A stretch of DNA of 64,000 nt from Alkalihalophilus pseudofirmus. GTDB taxonomy: Bacteria; Bacillota; Bacilli; Bacillales; Bacillaceae_D. The notes under the pieces were generated by a model. That model made no database searches. It was not told where the DNA came from and worked only from the letters and a program-made list of their open reading frames with translations. This document shows, one piece after another, positions 56,912 through 64,000 of the stretch. Where the stretch lies: NCBI RefSeq assembly GCF_029094545.1, contig NZ_CP117835.1, positions 2,026,001-2,090,000 of the forward strand, in the 5' to 3' direction. The translations under genes and the position numbers were made by a program. The stretch's first letter is position 1, and the number at the start of each line of letters is the position of its first letter.

Positions 56912-57952
56912 TTATTCTTCAGGAAGCAAGACTACCTTTCCTAGCTTTCCTGCTTTTTTAAAATAGGCTTGAGCTTCTCTAGCTTGTTCTAGAGGGAACG
57001 TGCAATCAATGACGGGTTTGATTTTGCCCGCAGATATAGCTTGAAGCATGCGTCTGAACTCATCTCTAGTGCCCAATACAGAGCCGTAAAACGTAATATG
57101 TTTTAAGTACAGTGTTCTAAAATCAAGTTCTGTCTTTTGACCGCCAGCAGAACCAGATATACAGAACTTCCCGCCTTTTTTCAGTACTTCGAGGGAAGTT
57201 GGGAATAATGCATCCCCTACTACATCTAACACGGCATCAATTGGTCCGCCATTTACTTCGATTATTTCTCGAGCAAGATTAGGTGATTTATAAGATAATA
57301 CATGGGTAGCGCCTAGCTCCTTTAATTGTGCTTCCAAACGCAGGTCGCCAACAATTGCAATCACCTTAGCGCCAAAAACGTTAGCCGCAATTTGCACATT
57401 AAGAGATCCCACACCGCCATTTGAGCCTGTAACCATCACAGTCTCGCGGGGGTGAGCTTGAATTTGTTCAACCATATGCCAAGCCGTCAACCCGCTAACT
57501 GAAAAAACGGCACTTTCGATATAATCGGCAAGCGGCATATCAAAGCATAGTTCAGCCGGCCATACGACGTATTCTGCATATCCCCCATCAAATTCTGAGC
57601 CGATAAAGGACATATCATCTGAAATATGTTCGAATCCTTCCTCTCCACTCGATTTAAACGGGAAAAGAACGACATTTTTATTGAGCATCGATTGATCTAC
57701 AAGGCTGCCCGCCTTTACGACGGTACCGGTAATATCAGAGCCTGGGATGCGTGGAAACTCTACCCCTTCTGGACGCCATCCAGACTTAGAGCCATTTCCG
57801 TAAGCTCCTTCCCTCATCCAGATTTCTGTATTATTTATGGCACAAGCCTTTATTTTAATGAGCACTTCATTGTCTTTCGGTTCAGGAATAGCCCTTTCAA
57901 CAATTTCTAATTTATCTACATCACCATACCCTGTTACTTGTACAGCTTTCAT
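56912..57952 (-). CDS. Zinc-type alcohol dehydrogenase-like protein (quinone oxidoreductase group)
   Basis: 346 residues, ATG after GGGAGGGGAAAAGGT. N-terminal GroES-like domain: MKAVQVTGYGDVDKLEIVER, VLIKIKACAINNTEIWMREG, FPRIPGSDITGTVVKAGSLV. The Rossmann part: MVTGSNGGVGSLNVQIAANV, with the NADPH motif and LGATHVLSYKS. Structural-zinc Cys residues are missing, so it belongs to the zinc-independent QOR/YhfP group. It likely reduces quinones or enones with NADPH. Confidence 0.88.
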   Translation of the reverse strand: MKAVQVTGYGDVDKLEIVERAIPEPKDNEVLIKIKACAINNTEIWMREGAYGNGSKSGWRPEGVEFPRIPGSDITGTVVKAGSLVDQSMLNKNVVLFPFKSSGEEGFEHISDDMSFIGSEFDGGYAEYVVWPAELCFDMPLADYIESAVFSVSGLTAWHMVEQIQAHPRETVMVTGSNGGVGSLNVQIAANVFGAKVIAIVGDLRLEAQLKELGATHVLSYKSPNLAREIIEVNGGPIDAVLDVVGDALFPTSLEVLKKGGKFCISGSAGGQKTELDFRTLYLKHITFYGSVLGTRDEFRRMLQAISAGKIKPVIDCTFPLEQAREAQAYFKKAGKLGKVVLLPEE

Positions 57953-58070
57953 ACCTTTTCCCCTCCCTTCGTTGGATAGTATAGAGTGTAGTACTTTTCG
58001 TTTAAATATACAAAAGGAATAAGATGAAAAAAATATGTAACATTTAAGTAAGCAACAGCTTCAAACGTTA

Positions 58071-58098
58071 AAAAGACAGCACTTCGTGAAAAGTACTG
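58071..58098 (-). terminator. Terminator after the 58138-59961 gene
   Basis: Minus strand CAGTACTT / AAGTGCTG stem with loop TTCACG, then TCTTTTTAAC. Confidence 0.65.
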
Positions 58099-58137
58099 CT
58101 CTGGCATTGCAGCATTGACGCTCACTTATTATGGAGC

Positions 58138-59961
58138 TTAGAAATAAAACTCCCAGTACAGCATGTTTACACATAGAATAACCGTAAAAATAATCGTCAT
58201 GATCCAAAATCGCTTTTCACGTTTATCTAAGCGTTGATTTTTTAATTTCACAGTTAAAAATACACTATTTATAAGAGCGATCACGATATAGATTAGGTTC
58301 AGAGTTAAAAAGGGCTTGAGAAAGTCATAGCTGACCATGGATGCTGTCTTGTAAACGATCCAAAGAACGTTTGTGAATATAAGCAGATTTAAAAGATTTT
58401 GAGTAAATAGTAATCGATGCAGAGGTTGTTTAGTCCATATCCTTCTAATAGCAGCAATTATCACATAGATGAATGAAAACAGTATAGCTGCTGCACAGAG
58501 AACGAGTCCGCCCCACTCTAGCACATGTTTATAATAAGGCACGTAAAGGAGATCAGAATAAGTATTAGATAACACGTTTTTCAGTTGTGGGTGCTCTGAA
58601 TACACATCTAAGCTGTATAAGCTCGGGCTGTCCTCTGTTTTGTAGATGCCTGGTTCTAGCTGGGTATATTGTAAGCCATTAATAGCTAAATGATTCGATT
58701 CACTTTGTGTCGTTTTCCCTCTTAAAAATAACCCGTACACCTTGCTGAATCCAGAGCTAGGTAGCCTGGCTGGCTCATACACACCTTTCCACATAGATGA
58801 CTCTTCAAGATTTCCGTTATTTTCAACATGAACATATTCACCAAAAATCAGTTCAGGTATTCCCGTTGTGAACGTACTTTCATTTTTAATGTTGGTTAAC
58901 ACGATCACTCCGGTACGTTCGTTTCGATCTACATAAAATGAGGAGCTAAAGGCTTTAGAATTACCGCCGTGACCATACACATGCTGACTTTTGGATGGTA
59001 AATAAAAGAAGCCATTTGCGATCCTTGGGATAGTGGTACCCGGATAATATAATGTTGTTTCAAACAGTTGATCAAGTGTCTCTTTATTTTTAAATAGAGG
59101 GGTATTATCTTCAGCTAATAAAGCTTGCATTAATCTTTGTAAATCTGCAGCTGTCCCGGTCGCACTGCCAACTGGATACATAGGGATTGAGTAAAAATTA
59201 GGTTCAATAAGCTGCAGTGCTGACGAATATCCCTGTACCTCTTCCCTCGCTTCTCTTACCCATTCGTTATCGTCTAGTGCTGGGTCGATTGCTGTTTTTG
59301 TCATACGAAGCGGTTCGAAAATTTTCTGCTGGACGTATTCAACGTAGTCTAGGCCGCTCACTTCTTCCACAATATAGGCAGCAAGACCACTTCCGTAATT
59401 AGAATAAGCAACCACATCACCAGGAGGAAATACCTGCTTTATATCTGCATTTTCAAGTACTTCTTTTAGGGTGTGCTTTTCAGGTGGATGATGAATCATT
59501 AAATCTGTATAGCTGTCATCAAATCCCGCTGTATGATGCATTAAGTGACGCATCGTGACTGGTTCTTCATACGTGGTTTTGGTGCGGAAATCATCTGGCA
59601 AGTACGTTTTTATATCTGTTTCTAAATCGATTTGTCCTTGCTCGACTAATTGCATGACACTGATCCAAATAAGAATTTTAGACACAGATCCCCATTCAAA
59701 TACCGTATCCTCTGTAACGGGGATTTGATTTTCTATATCGGCGTAACCCTTCATTTTGTATATGAGTTTATCTTCGTCTATCACCATTGTGGCTAATCCA
59801 GCGATGTCTTTTTCGTGTTCTTTTAAATACTCCTCAACTTTATTTTCTATGGAATCAGCTACATTTGCAGATAAAGTTGAGGGAGAATCGAATGTAAATA
59901 AAACTAAGAATAATAGATAAAGGATGCTTACCTTGGAGAATTGATTGGTATGATGATTCAC
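58138..59961 (-). CDS. Serine hydrolase (beta-lactamase family) with membrane tail
   Basis: 607 residues from GTG 59961 after AAAAAGGGGACAAAATTACA. Signal peptide VNHHTNQFSKVSILYLLFLV LF-like (about 1-30). Catalytic motifs: SVSK in VFEWGSVSKILIWI, YxN in VVAYSNYGSGLAAY and HGG in HVYGHGGNSKAFSS. Residues about 480-607 hold four membrane helices (LVLCAAAILFSFIYVIIAAI and others). It is a surface peptidase or esterase of the PBP4*/class-C-fold group, not a resistance enzyme by context. It shares its overall plan with the array protein at 20698-22125. Confidence 0.88.
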   Translation of the reverse strand: MNHHTNQFSKVSILYLLFLVLFTFDSPSTLSANVADSIENKVEEYLKEHEKDIAGLATMVIDEDKLIYKMKGYADIENQIPVTEDTVFEWGSVSKILIWISVMQLVEQGQIDLETDIKTYLPDDFRTKTTYEEPVTMRHLMHHTAGFDDSYTDLMIHHPPEKHTLKEVLENADIKQVFPPGDVVAYSNYGSGLAAYIVEEVSGLDYVEYVQQKIFEPLRMTKTAIDPALDDNEWVREAREEVQGYSSALQLIEPNFYSIPMYPVGSATGTAADLQRLMQALLAEDNTPLFKNKETLDQLFETTLYYPGTTIPRIANGFFYLPSKSQHVYGHGGNSKAFSSSFYVDRNERTGVIVLTNIKNESTFTTGIPELIFGEYVHVENNGNLEESSMWKGVYEPARLPSSGFSKVYGLFLRGKTTQSESNHLAINGLQYTQLEPGIYKTEDSPSLYSLDVYSEHPQLKNVLSNTYSDLLYVPYYKHVLEWGGLVLCAAAILFSFIYVIIAAIRRIWTKQPLHRLLFTQNLLNLLIFTNVLWIVYKTASMVSYDFLKPFLTLNLIYIVIALINSVFLTVKLKNQRLDKREKRFWIMTIIFTVILCVNMLYWEFYF

Positions 59962-60018
59962 TGTAATTTTGTCCCCTTTTTGTCGATTAAACGATCAGTA
60001 GAAACTTGCTGTGTTCAG

Positions 60019-60123
60019 TTACATCAAGTTAGGGATGAAGACATACAGGAAGAATAAAAAGCCGAGGAGCCCAATTCCTGCGCCTGCTAAGATGAGTAGC
60101 AGTGGAGTTAATTTCTCTCTCAT
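60019..60123 (-). CDS. 34-residue single-span membrane protein
   Basis: ATG 60123 follows AAAGGAGAGAAACT. Sequence MREKLTPLLLILAGAGIGLL, then GFLFFLYVFIPNLM. One Gly-rich hydrophobic helix with short polar N-terminus. It lies 57 bp upstream of the serine hydrolase start in the same direction, so it may be its first operon gene. Too short to place in a family. Confidence 0.6.
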   Translation of the reverse strand: MREKLTPLLLILAGAGIGLLGFLFFLYVFIPNLM

Positions 60124-60189
60124 AGTTTCTCTCCTTTTATTACAAGGATTTGATAAAGTGCAGCTTATTGGTTTGGTGAGAATGAATTA

Positions 60190-60370
60190 ATTGTATGTAT
60201 TGAATTGATTATTGCTTTGCTTACCGTTGCAATTGCGTTGGTGTTTGTCTTAAATGCTCCTGTTGAGAGTGTAAGTGCGTCGATTCTCACTTATTGCGCC
60301 AGTATTGATACTATATGCGCGAATATAGTTTGTTATTGTATTCACTTATGTATTAATTGCGCCCGTTAAT
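60190..60370 (+). repeat. 21-bp periodic ATTGCG element, copy 3
   Basis: Words at 60190 (ATTGTA), 60211 (ATTGCT), 60232 (ATTGCG), 60253 (AATGCT), 60274 (AGTGCG), 60293 (ATTGCG), 60315 (ATGCGC), 60335 (ATTGTA) and 60356 (ATTGCG). Spacings from the second on: 21, 21, 21, 19, 22, 20, 21, as in copy 2, ending ATTGCGCCCGTT. The sequence between the words is not conserved. The rest of 59962-60483 has only the 34-residue gene. Confidence 0.82.
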
Positions 60371-60483
60371 ACCGGAAAGCTTCTTCACTCATCATTATTT
60401 AGGTCTTTTTAAACCTATACAAGCAACCTAGGCCCATGCCTCTCATAAGATAAACTAACGATTCTAAGTGAGGTGGTGGTGAC

Positions 60484-60813
60484 ATGAACAGGCAAATTCC
60501 TGCTACATTTGCTAACAATGATTCGGATAATTCGCTCCCATCTAATAACCAGCAGCCTGGTCCTTCACCACAAGATAATCCTTATAACGTTAGCTTGAGC
60601 CTGCGATTAGGATTAATAGCAGGGATTATTACGACCATTGGTGATGCTTTAGCTGCTTATTCAGCAAGGCTTGCTATAGATGAGGAGATCTCAAGTAATT
60701 TTGATAATCTTAAATCTCAACAGGAGCAGGACGAACGTTTTGCCAAATTAGAGAGCCAAATGGAGCAATTACAGCAGCAATTAGCGAAAATGTCCGATCA
60801 AAATAAGAAGTAA
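60484..60813 (+). CDS. Protein with Asn/Ser-rich start, one membrane segment and coiled coil
   Basis: 109 residues, ATG after GTGAGGTGGTGGTGAC. Residues 1-36 are disordered (NRQIPATFANNDSDNSLPSN and so on). A hydrophobic segment follows (LRLGLIAGIITTIGDALAAY, about 41-60), then a Gln/Glu coiled coil (FAKLESQMEQLQQQLAKMSD). The layout resembles small Bacillus 'translation initiation factor-like' or spore-surface proteins, but no family is certain. It stands alone and convergent with the ASCH gene. Confidence 0.65.
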   Translation: MNRQIPATFANNDSDNSLPSNNQQPGPSPQDNPYNVSLSLRLGLIAGIITTIGDALAAYSARLAIDEEISSNFDNLKSQQEQDERFAKLESQMEQLQQQLAKMSDQNKK

Positions 60814-60817
60814 CATC

Positions 60818-61282
60818 TTACTTATAAACGACTTCAAACCTCTCACAAACAACGGGCATTTTATAGGTGAATTCTTTTTCAATTTGATCAAACTCTTTTC
60901 TAAAAAACGTCTCATGCACATCACGCCAATAAGCTAACGACCGGTCCCCTTCGCCTTCTAAATACGCATGTTCTTTTGTCACTTCATCAAATGGAATAAC
61001 TTCGACTGACGTTGTTTGCACAATTGCTGCGGCATCTCCTTCTCCATTTAAAATGATATTCAGCTGACCCACTTGCGGCAATGCTTCATTTTCGAGTTCA
61101 TACAGCGTAAAGTTTGATGCCGTCGCTGTTTTCACTCCTTCAACGACTAATAAGGCAAGCTCATCTGCCATTTCCTTGGAATCTCCAAAGGCCCAGGCTG
61201 AATATTCCTCTGGTGCATTGGGATTGCTTTTACGGAAGGTTTCCCATAGTTGTGTAATAGATGTATTATTATTCAATTTCAT
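60818..61282 (-). CDS. ASCH-domain protein
   Basis: 154 residues. ASCH fold: NAPEEYSAWAFGDSKEMADE, GVKTATASNFTLYELENEAL, PQVGQLNIILNGEGDAAAIV and YLEGEGDRSLAYWRDVHETF. The GDR..YWR.H segment matches the bacterial ASCH group related to YqfB amidohydrolases (N4-acetylcytidine) and RNA binding. Whether it is an amidohydrolase is not certain. It follows a GNAT gene by 15 bases, same direction. Confidence 0.88.
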   Translation of the reverse strand: MKLNNNTSITQLWETFRKSNPNAPEEYSAWAFGDSKEMADELALLVVEGVKTATASNFTLYELENEALPQVGQLNIILNGEGDAAAIVQTTSVEVIPFDEVTKEHAYLEGEGDRSLAYWRDVHETFFRKEFDQIEKEFTYKMPVVCERFEVVYK

Positions 61283-61296
61283 TCACTCTTTCTTTA

Positions 61297-61743
61297 TTAG
61301 TTTGTGTCAAAATCATAGGGTAGAATCTTATAAAAACCCGTAGCTTTTCCTTCAAATCCTCTGTTTGTATAAAATTGATGAGCACCGTCTCGCTCGTCAC
61401 GATTACCGCTGTTCAATACTAATTTCACAATCTGATTTTCTATGGCCCATTCCTCCGCTTTATTAAGCAGAGCAGCCCCAATACCACTATTCCTGTAATT
61501 TGATGCAACGACGAAAGCGACTATACGTATGTAATGATCATTTCTTTCATAATGAGTTCCTAAAATCATGCCAATCATGCCTATAACTTCACCATTCATC
61601 TCCGCAACTTGGGTATTGTAGTCAGGATTAGCTTGAATTTTATTAAATCGTGTTTCCATCTCTTCACTAGTTGTCGGATACCCCAACTCACCCATTAGAC
61701 TTGCTAAGCTAGGAATGTCTTTTTCGGTCGCTTTTCGAATCAT
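61297..61743 (-). CDS. GNAT acetyltransferase
   Basis: 148 residues, ATG after TGGAGGATCTTTC. MIRKATEKDIPSLASLMGEL at the start, then MNGEVIGMIGMILGTHYERN, IVAFVVASNYRNSGIGAALL (acetyl-CoA loop NYRNSGIG) and AHQFYTNRGFEGKATGFYKI. Typical small Acetyltransf_1 enzyme; substrate unknown. It lies between the DinB and ASCH genes, all minus strand, closely spaced. Confidence 0.88.
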   Translation of the reverse strand: MIRKATEKDIPSLASLMGELGYPTTSEEMETRFNKIQANPDYNTQVAEMNGEVIGMIGMILGTHYERNDHYIRIVAFVVASNYRNSGIGAALLNKAEEWAIENQIVKLVLNSGNRDERDGAHQFYTNRGFEGKATGFYKILPYDFDTN

Positions 61744-61763
61744 GAAAGATCCTCCATTTCTAG

Positions 61764-62195
61764 CTAATACTTGTTTAAGGCAGATCTGATTTGTTCAAAA
61801 TGGTGTAAGTCATGTTGTATCAGCCCTATTAAATAATCATTAAGAGTGAGAGTTGACGTTCCTATAATGAAGGACGTCTTCCAATATTCATTTGCAATCT
61901 CCTGAACATTGTTATGTAAATGAGTCCTAGTAGAAATAAATTGGCTGATGGTCGTTTGTTTACTCTGTCTCCTGCTTAAACTTGCTGATTGCTCATTTAG
62001 TGCATGCGCATCTGGTCCTATTAGCAGTGGCTTGTTAGTAAATAGGTAAGGTAGTCGTTTGTCGATCACAAATTGATCCCAAGGAATGAGGTGGCCAACT
62101 ATTTCTGCGACAGTCCATTTTCCACTACTTATTGCGGTACGCCATTCTTGGTCAGTTAAATGTTCTAATGATTGGACAAACTCTATTGAATGCAT
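61764..62195 (-). CDS. DinB-family protein
   Basis: 143 residues, ATG with weak site. Four-helix bundle with His ligands: AISSGKWTVAEIVGHLIPWD (first His), NDYLIGLIQHDLHHFEQIRS (HDxHH). This is the DinB_2/YfiT-like family, metal-dependent, thiol S-transferase-like. The second DinB-type gene of the window (the other is cut at base 1). The substrate is unknown. Followed by GNAT and ASCH genes. Confidence 0.85.
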   Translation of the reverse strand: MHSIEFVQSLEHLTDQEWRTAISSGKWTVAEIVGHLIPWDQFVIDKRLPYLFTNKPLLIGPDAHALNEQSASLSRRQSKQTTISQFISTRTHLHNNVQEIANEYWKTSFIIGTSTLTLNDYLIGLIQHDLHHFEQIRSALNKY

Positions 62196-62279
62196 AATGA
62201 GCTAAAACATAAGCTTTATCATCATGCAAAGCTAGTTCACCTCACTTCCGTTTCTCAAATCGTGTCAATATCAAGTATT

Positions 62280-63317
62280 TCATGAATCTAAATGATTACT
62301 AATCAACTCTTTCTCTAATACTTTAACAATATCATAAGCTCCATCAGACTTGTTGGAACAAACAACAATGGAAATTGAAGCTTCTGGATAATAAGAAGAG
62401 TGAAAACATACACCAGGGTCATAGCCCATTACATGATACTTCTCAACAGATGTTTGGTTCTTCTTAATCCATACACCATAACCGTAGTAATGAACCTCTT
62501 CTTCAACATTGACATGAGGGTTAAGCAGGAGCTTGGTGTGTTTCTCATTTAGTATGGAGTAATTCATAAGCGCATTCCAAAGTTTCGTCATATCGTTAAC
62601 TGTGATAAATGCTCCTCCATCTGAACCACCCTTGACAGGTAATGAATAGATATTTGTCTTCCACTTTCCACTAGGTAAATCAATATATCCTATAGCTGTA
62701 TTTTGGGGCAGCGCATCAAATTCAAAGTATCCAGAATCTTTCATATTATTTTTATTAAAAATAAATGTTTGGATGTAATCCGTAAAGGTAAAACCACTTG
62801 CTTCTTCAATAATTAATCCGAGTATGATATATCCTGCATTGTTATAATGAAACCTTTCTCCGACTTTTAATTTCATCTTTTTATTTTGAAAAAGAGGCAG
62901 GAACCCACTTAACCTCCTTAATTGATACATCGGAAATTCAGACCAAAGCTCTTCAAAATCGTCCATTAGTTCCTCGTCAAAATAATCTGAGATGCCAGAA
63001 GTATGGGTTAAAAGATCATGAACTGTTATGTTTTTATCAAAGTGCGGAAAGTCTACTTTAAGGCAATCAGATAATTTTGTATCGAATGATAGCTTTCCGT
63101 TCTCTACTAGCTGGCAAATAGCTATTGCTGTTAGGAGCTTACTTCCTGATGCAATTCCAAACCTTGTAGATGTGTCATTCTTAAGCTTTTCAGAGCGGTT
63201 AGCATGTCCAAAAGACGTTTCTACCAACACATTTTCATTTTCTGTAACCAAAATCGAACCTGAAAAGTAATTTGCTTTTTGAATATCGGATATAATTTTC
63301 GTTATGTTAGCCTTCAT
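62280..63317 (-). CDS. Serine hydrolase (beta-lactamase family), cytosolic or unanchored
   Basis: 345 residues, ATG after TAAGGGAGACTTAAT. No signal peptide: MKANITKIISDIQKANYFSG. Motifs: SxxK in FGIASGSKLLTAIAICQL, YxN in ERFHYNNAGYIILGLIIEEA, and HxG-like VMGYDPGVCFHSSYY in place of HGG. It is the class-C-fold esterase/peptidase family. The changed third motif may alter the activity. It is downstream of a small membrane gene with a 12-base gap, probably cotranscribed. Confidence 0.85.
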   Translation of the reverse strand: MKANITKIISDIQKANYFSGSILVTENENVLVETSFGHANRSEKLKNDTSTRFGIASGSKLLTAIAICQLVENGKLSFDTKLSDCLKVDFPHFDKNITVHDLLTHTSGISDYFDEELMDDFEELWSEFPMYQLRRLSGFLPLFQNKKMKLKVGERFHYNNAGYIILGLIIEEASGFTFTDYIQTFIFNKNNMKDSGYFEFDALPQNTAIGYIDLPSGKWKTNIYSLPVKGGSDGGAFITVNDMTKLWNALMNYSILNEKHTKLLLNPHVNVEEEVHYYGYGVWIKKNQTSVEKYHVMGYDPGVCFHSSYYPEASISIVVCSNKSDGAYDIVKVLEKELISNHLDS

Positions 63318-63329
63318 ATTAAGTCTCCC

Positions 63330-63761
63330 TTACTGACTGGAATGAATTATTTCAGAAATCGTACGGTGCAATTCTAGATGAGCATTAAAATGAAAGGCTG
63401 CTAATACGATGAGCAGCAGGATAAAACCTGCTGTAATCCACTTTGAATAAGTTTGCGGTTTAATCACTTTTGGATAGATCAAGTTAAAGGTTGCTACGAG
63501 TAATGCGAAGATGGCTACGTTCAACTCCCATAGTTGATTCGCTTCTGTAATTGGCAAAACAATGCGTAATGCTTCACTTGTTTCCACTTCGAACTGGTAC
63601 ACTTCTTTTGTTAGATATCCCTCTTCAATCGTTATCACACTCAAATCATCACTTAAGGAGTACGCATACCCAACAGGATTAAGCTTGTTTGTTATAATAA
63701 GAACGATGGCAAGGACGATTATTGCCATGTAAATGATCAATAAAAGTTTTCTATTATTCAT
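63330..63761 (-). CDS. Membrane protein with two to three helices, unknown
   Basis: 143 residues, ATG at 63761 overlapping the stop region of the preceding GNAT gene by eight bases. N-terminal helix (about 5-22), a polar stretch of about 50 residues (SDDLSVITIEEGYLTKEVYQ), then two helices (about 76-92, 103-123). No family was recognised. It is translationally linked to the GNAT gene upstream and followed closely by the serine hydrolase. Confidence 0.65.
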   Translation of the reverse strand: MNNRKLLLIIYMAIIVLAIVLIITNKLNPVGYAYSLSDDLSVITIEEGYLTKEVYQFEVETSEALRIVLPITEANQLWELNVAIFALLVATFNLIYPKVIKPQTYSKWITAGFILLLIVLAAFHFNAHLELHRTISEIIHSSQ

Positions 63762-64000
63762 TTAATAAAACCCACTCACTTCTCAACATCCCCATCTTGA
63801 TCGCGTCATAATATTCACCTTCTACGGTTCTAGCCTGCCTGATCCGTGCTTCTTCTTTCATTCCGATCTTTTCAGCTGCTCTCATCATCCGTATATTTCC
63901 AGACCAAGTAGACATTCCTAAGCGATGCAAGTCTGTAGTGGTAAATAGATAATCAATCCAGAGACGATAGGCTTCTGTACCGTAGCCTCCATTCCAGTAT
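63754..64000 (-). CDS. GNAT acetyltransferase, C-terminal part (runs off the window)
   Basis: The minus strand enters at the window edge and reads YWNGGYGTEAYRLWIDYLFT, TTDLHRLGMSTWSGNIRMMR, AAEKIGMKEEARIRQARTVE, ending MGMLRSEWVLLNE with stop at 63754-63756. NGGYGTEA is the acetyl-CoA loop, so this is the C-terminal half of a RimJ/RimL-type GNAT. Its start lies right of the window. Confidence 0.85.
   Translation of the reverse strand, partial: YWNGGYGTEAYRLWIDYLFTTTDLHRLGMSTWSGNIRMMRAAEKIGMKEEARIRQARTVEGEYYDAIKMGMLRSEWVLLNE

Overview
The window looks like the chromosome of a low-GC, spore-forming Bacillaceae species, possibly alkaliphilic. Supporting signs are a gerQ/cwlJ spore pair, two CBO0543-type and DUF2512-type proteins, a catDE/HxlR quinone module, a yybP-ykoY (Mn) riboswitch in front of a TerC-family gene, AGGAGG-type ribosome sites and frequent TTG/GTG starts. 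No rRNA, tRNA or CRISPR was seen. The species itself is inferred.

Layout. 1-14.2 kb: ordinary accessory and housekeeping genes (DinB fragment, PAS-STAS regulator, acetyltransferase, small membrane proteins, riboswitch plus TerC, TetR plus epimerase with matching operators, gerQ/cwlJ, NSS transporter, XRE plus membrane protein). 14.3-15.05 kb: a geneless stretch with two long REP-like imperfect palindromes and a third decayed one. 15.1-18.5 kb: small operons and a nitroreductase. 18.6-34.9 kb: the most unusual part, an integron-like array. Eleven full copies of a stem-loop repeat lie in one orientation, with some half copies. They separate one- to few-gene units, mostly on the minus strand (GNAT, serine hydrolase, DUF4937, DUF4260, DUF5412 and others). 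A tyrosine recombinase gene sits inside the array between two half-repeats. Two IS110-family elements, one intact and one decayed, are inserted at the same base of two different repeats. The non-coding left end of the intact one contains what reads as a bridge RNA whose guide segments match the repeat.

35-37 kb: a macrolide phosphotransferase gene behind a long leader that encodes a 15-residue peptide with an ErmD-leader-like RLR motif, followed by two transcription terminators. This is probably a macrolide-sensing attenuator. 37-49 kb: MFS exporter with regulator, alpha-carbonic anhydrase lipoprotein, catDE-like operon with divergent HxlR regulator, drug-type ABC exporter, AraC/GyrI-like protein, and small proteins. 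49.5-55.2 kb: a four-gene operon around a roughly 1170-residue protein with four P-loop ATPase modules, plus a DUF4236 protein and two membrane proteins of unknown purpose. 55.4-64 kb: ECF sigma/anti-sigma pair, zinc-type alcohol dehydrogenase, serine hydrolases, ASCH, GNAT and DinB proteins.

Three intergenic sites (39.03, 49.39 and 60.19 kb) carry a previously unfamiliar element. ATTGCG-like words recur about every 21 bp, with nearly the same spacing series in all three, while the bases between them differ. All family calls were made by eye from protein and DNA sequence, without database searches.
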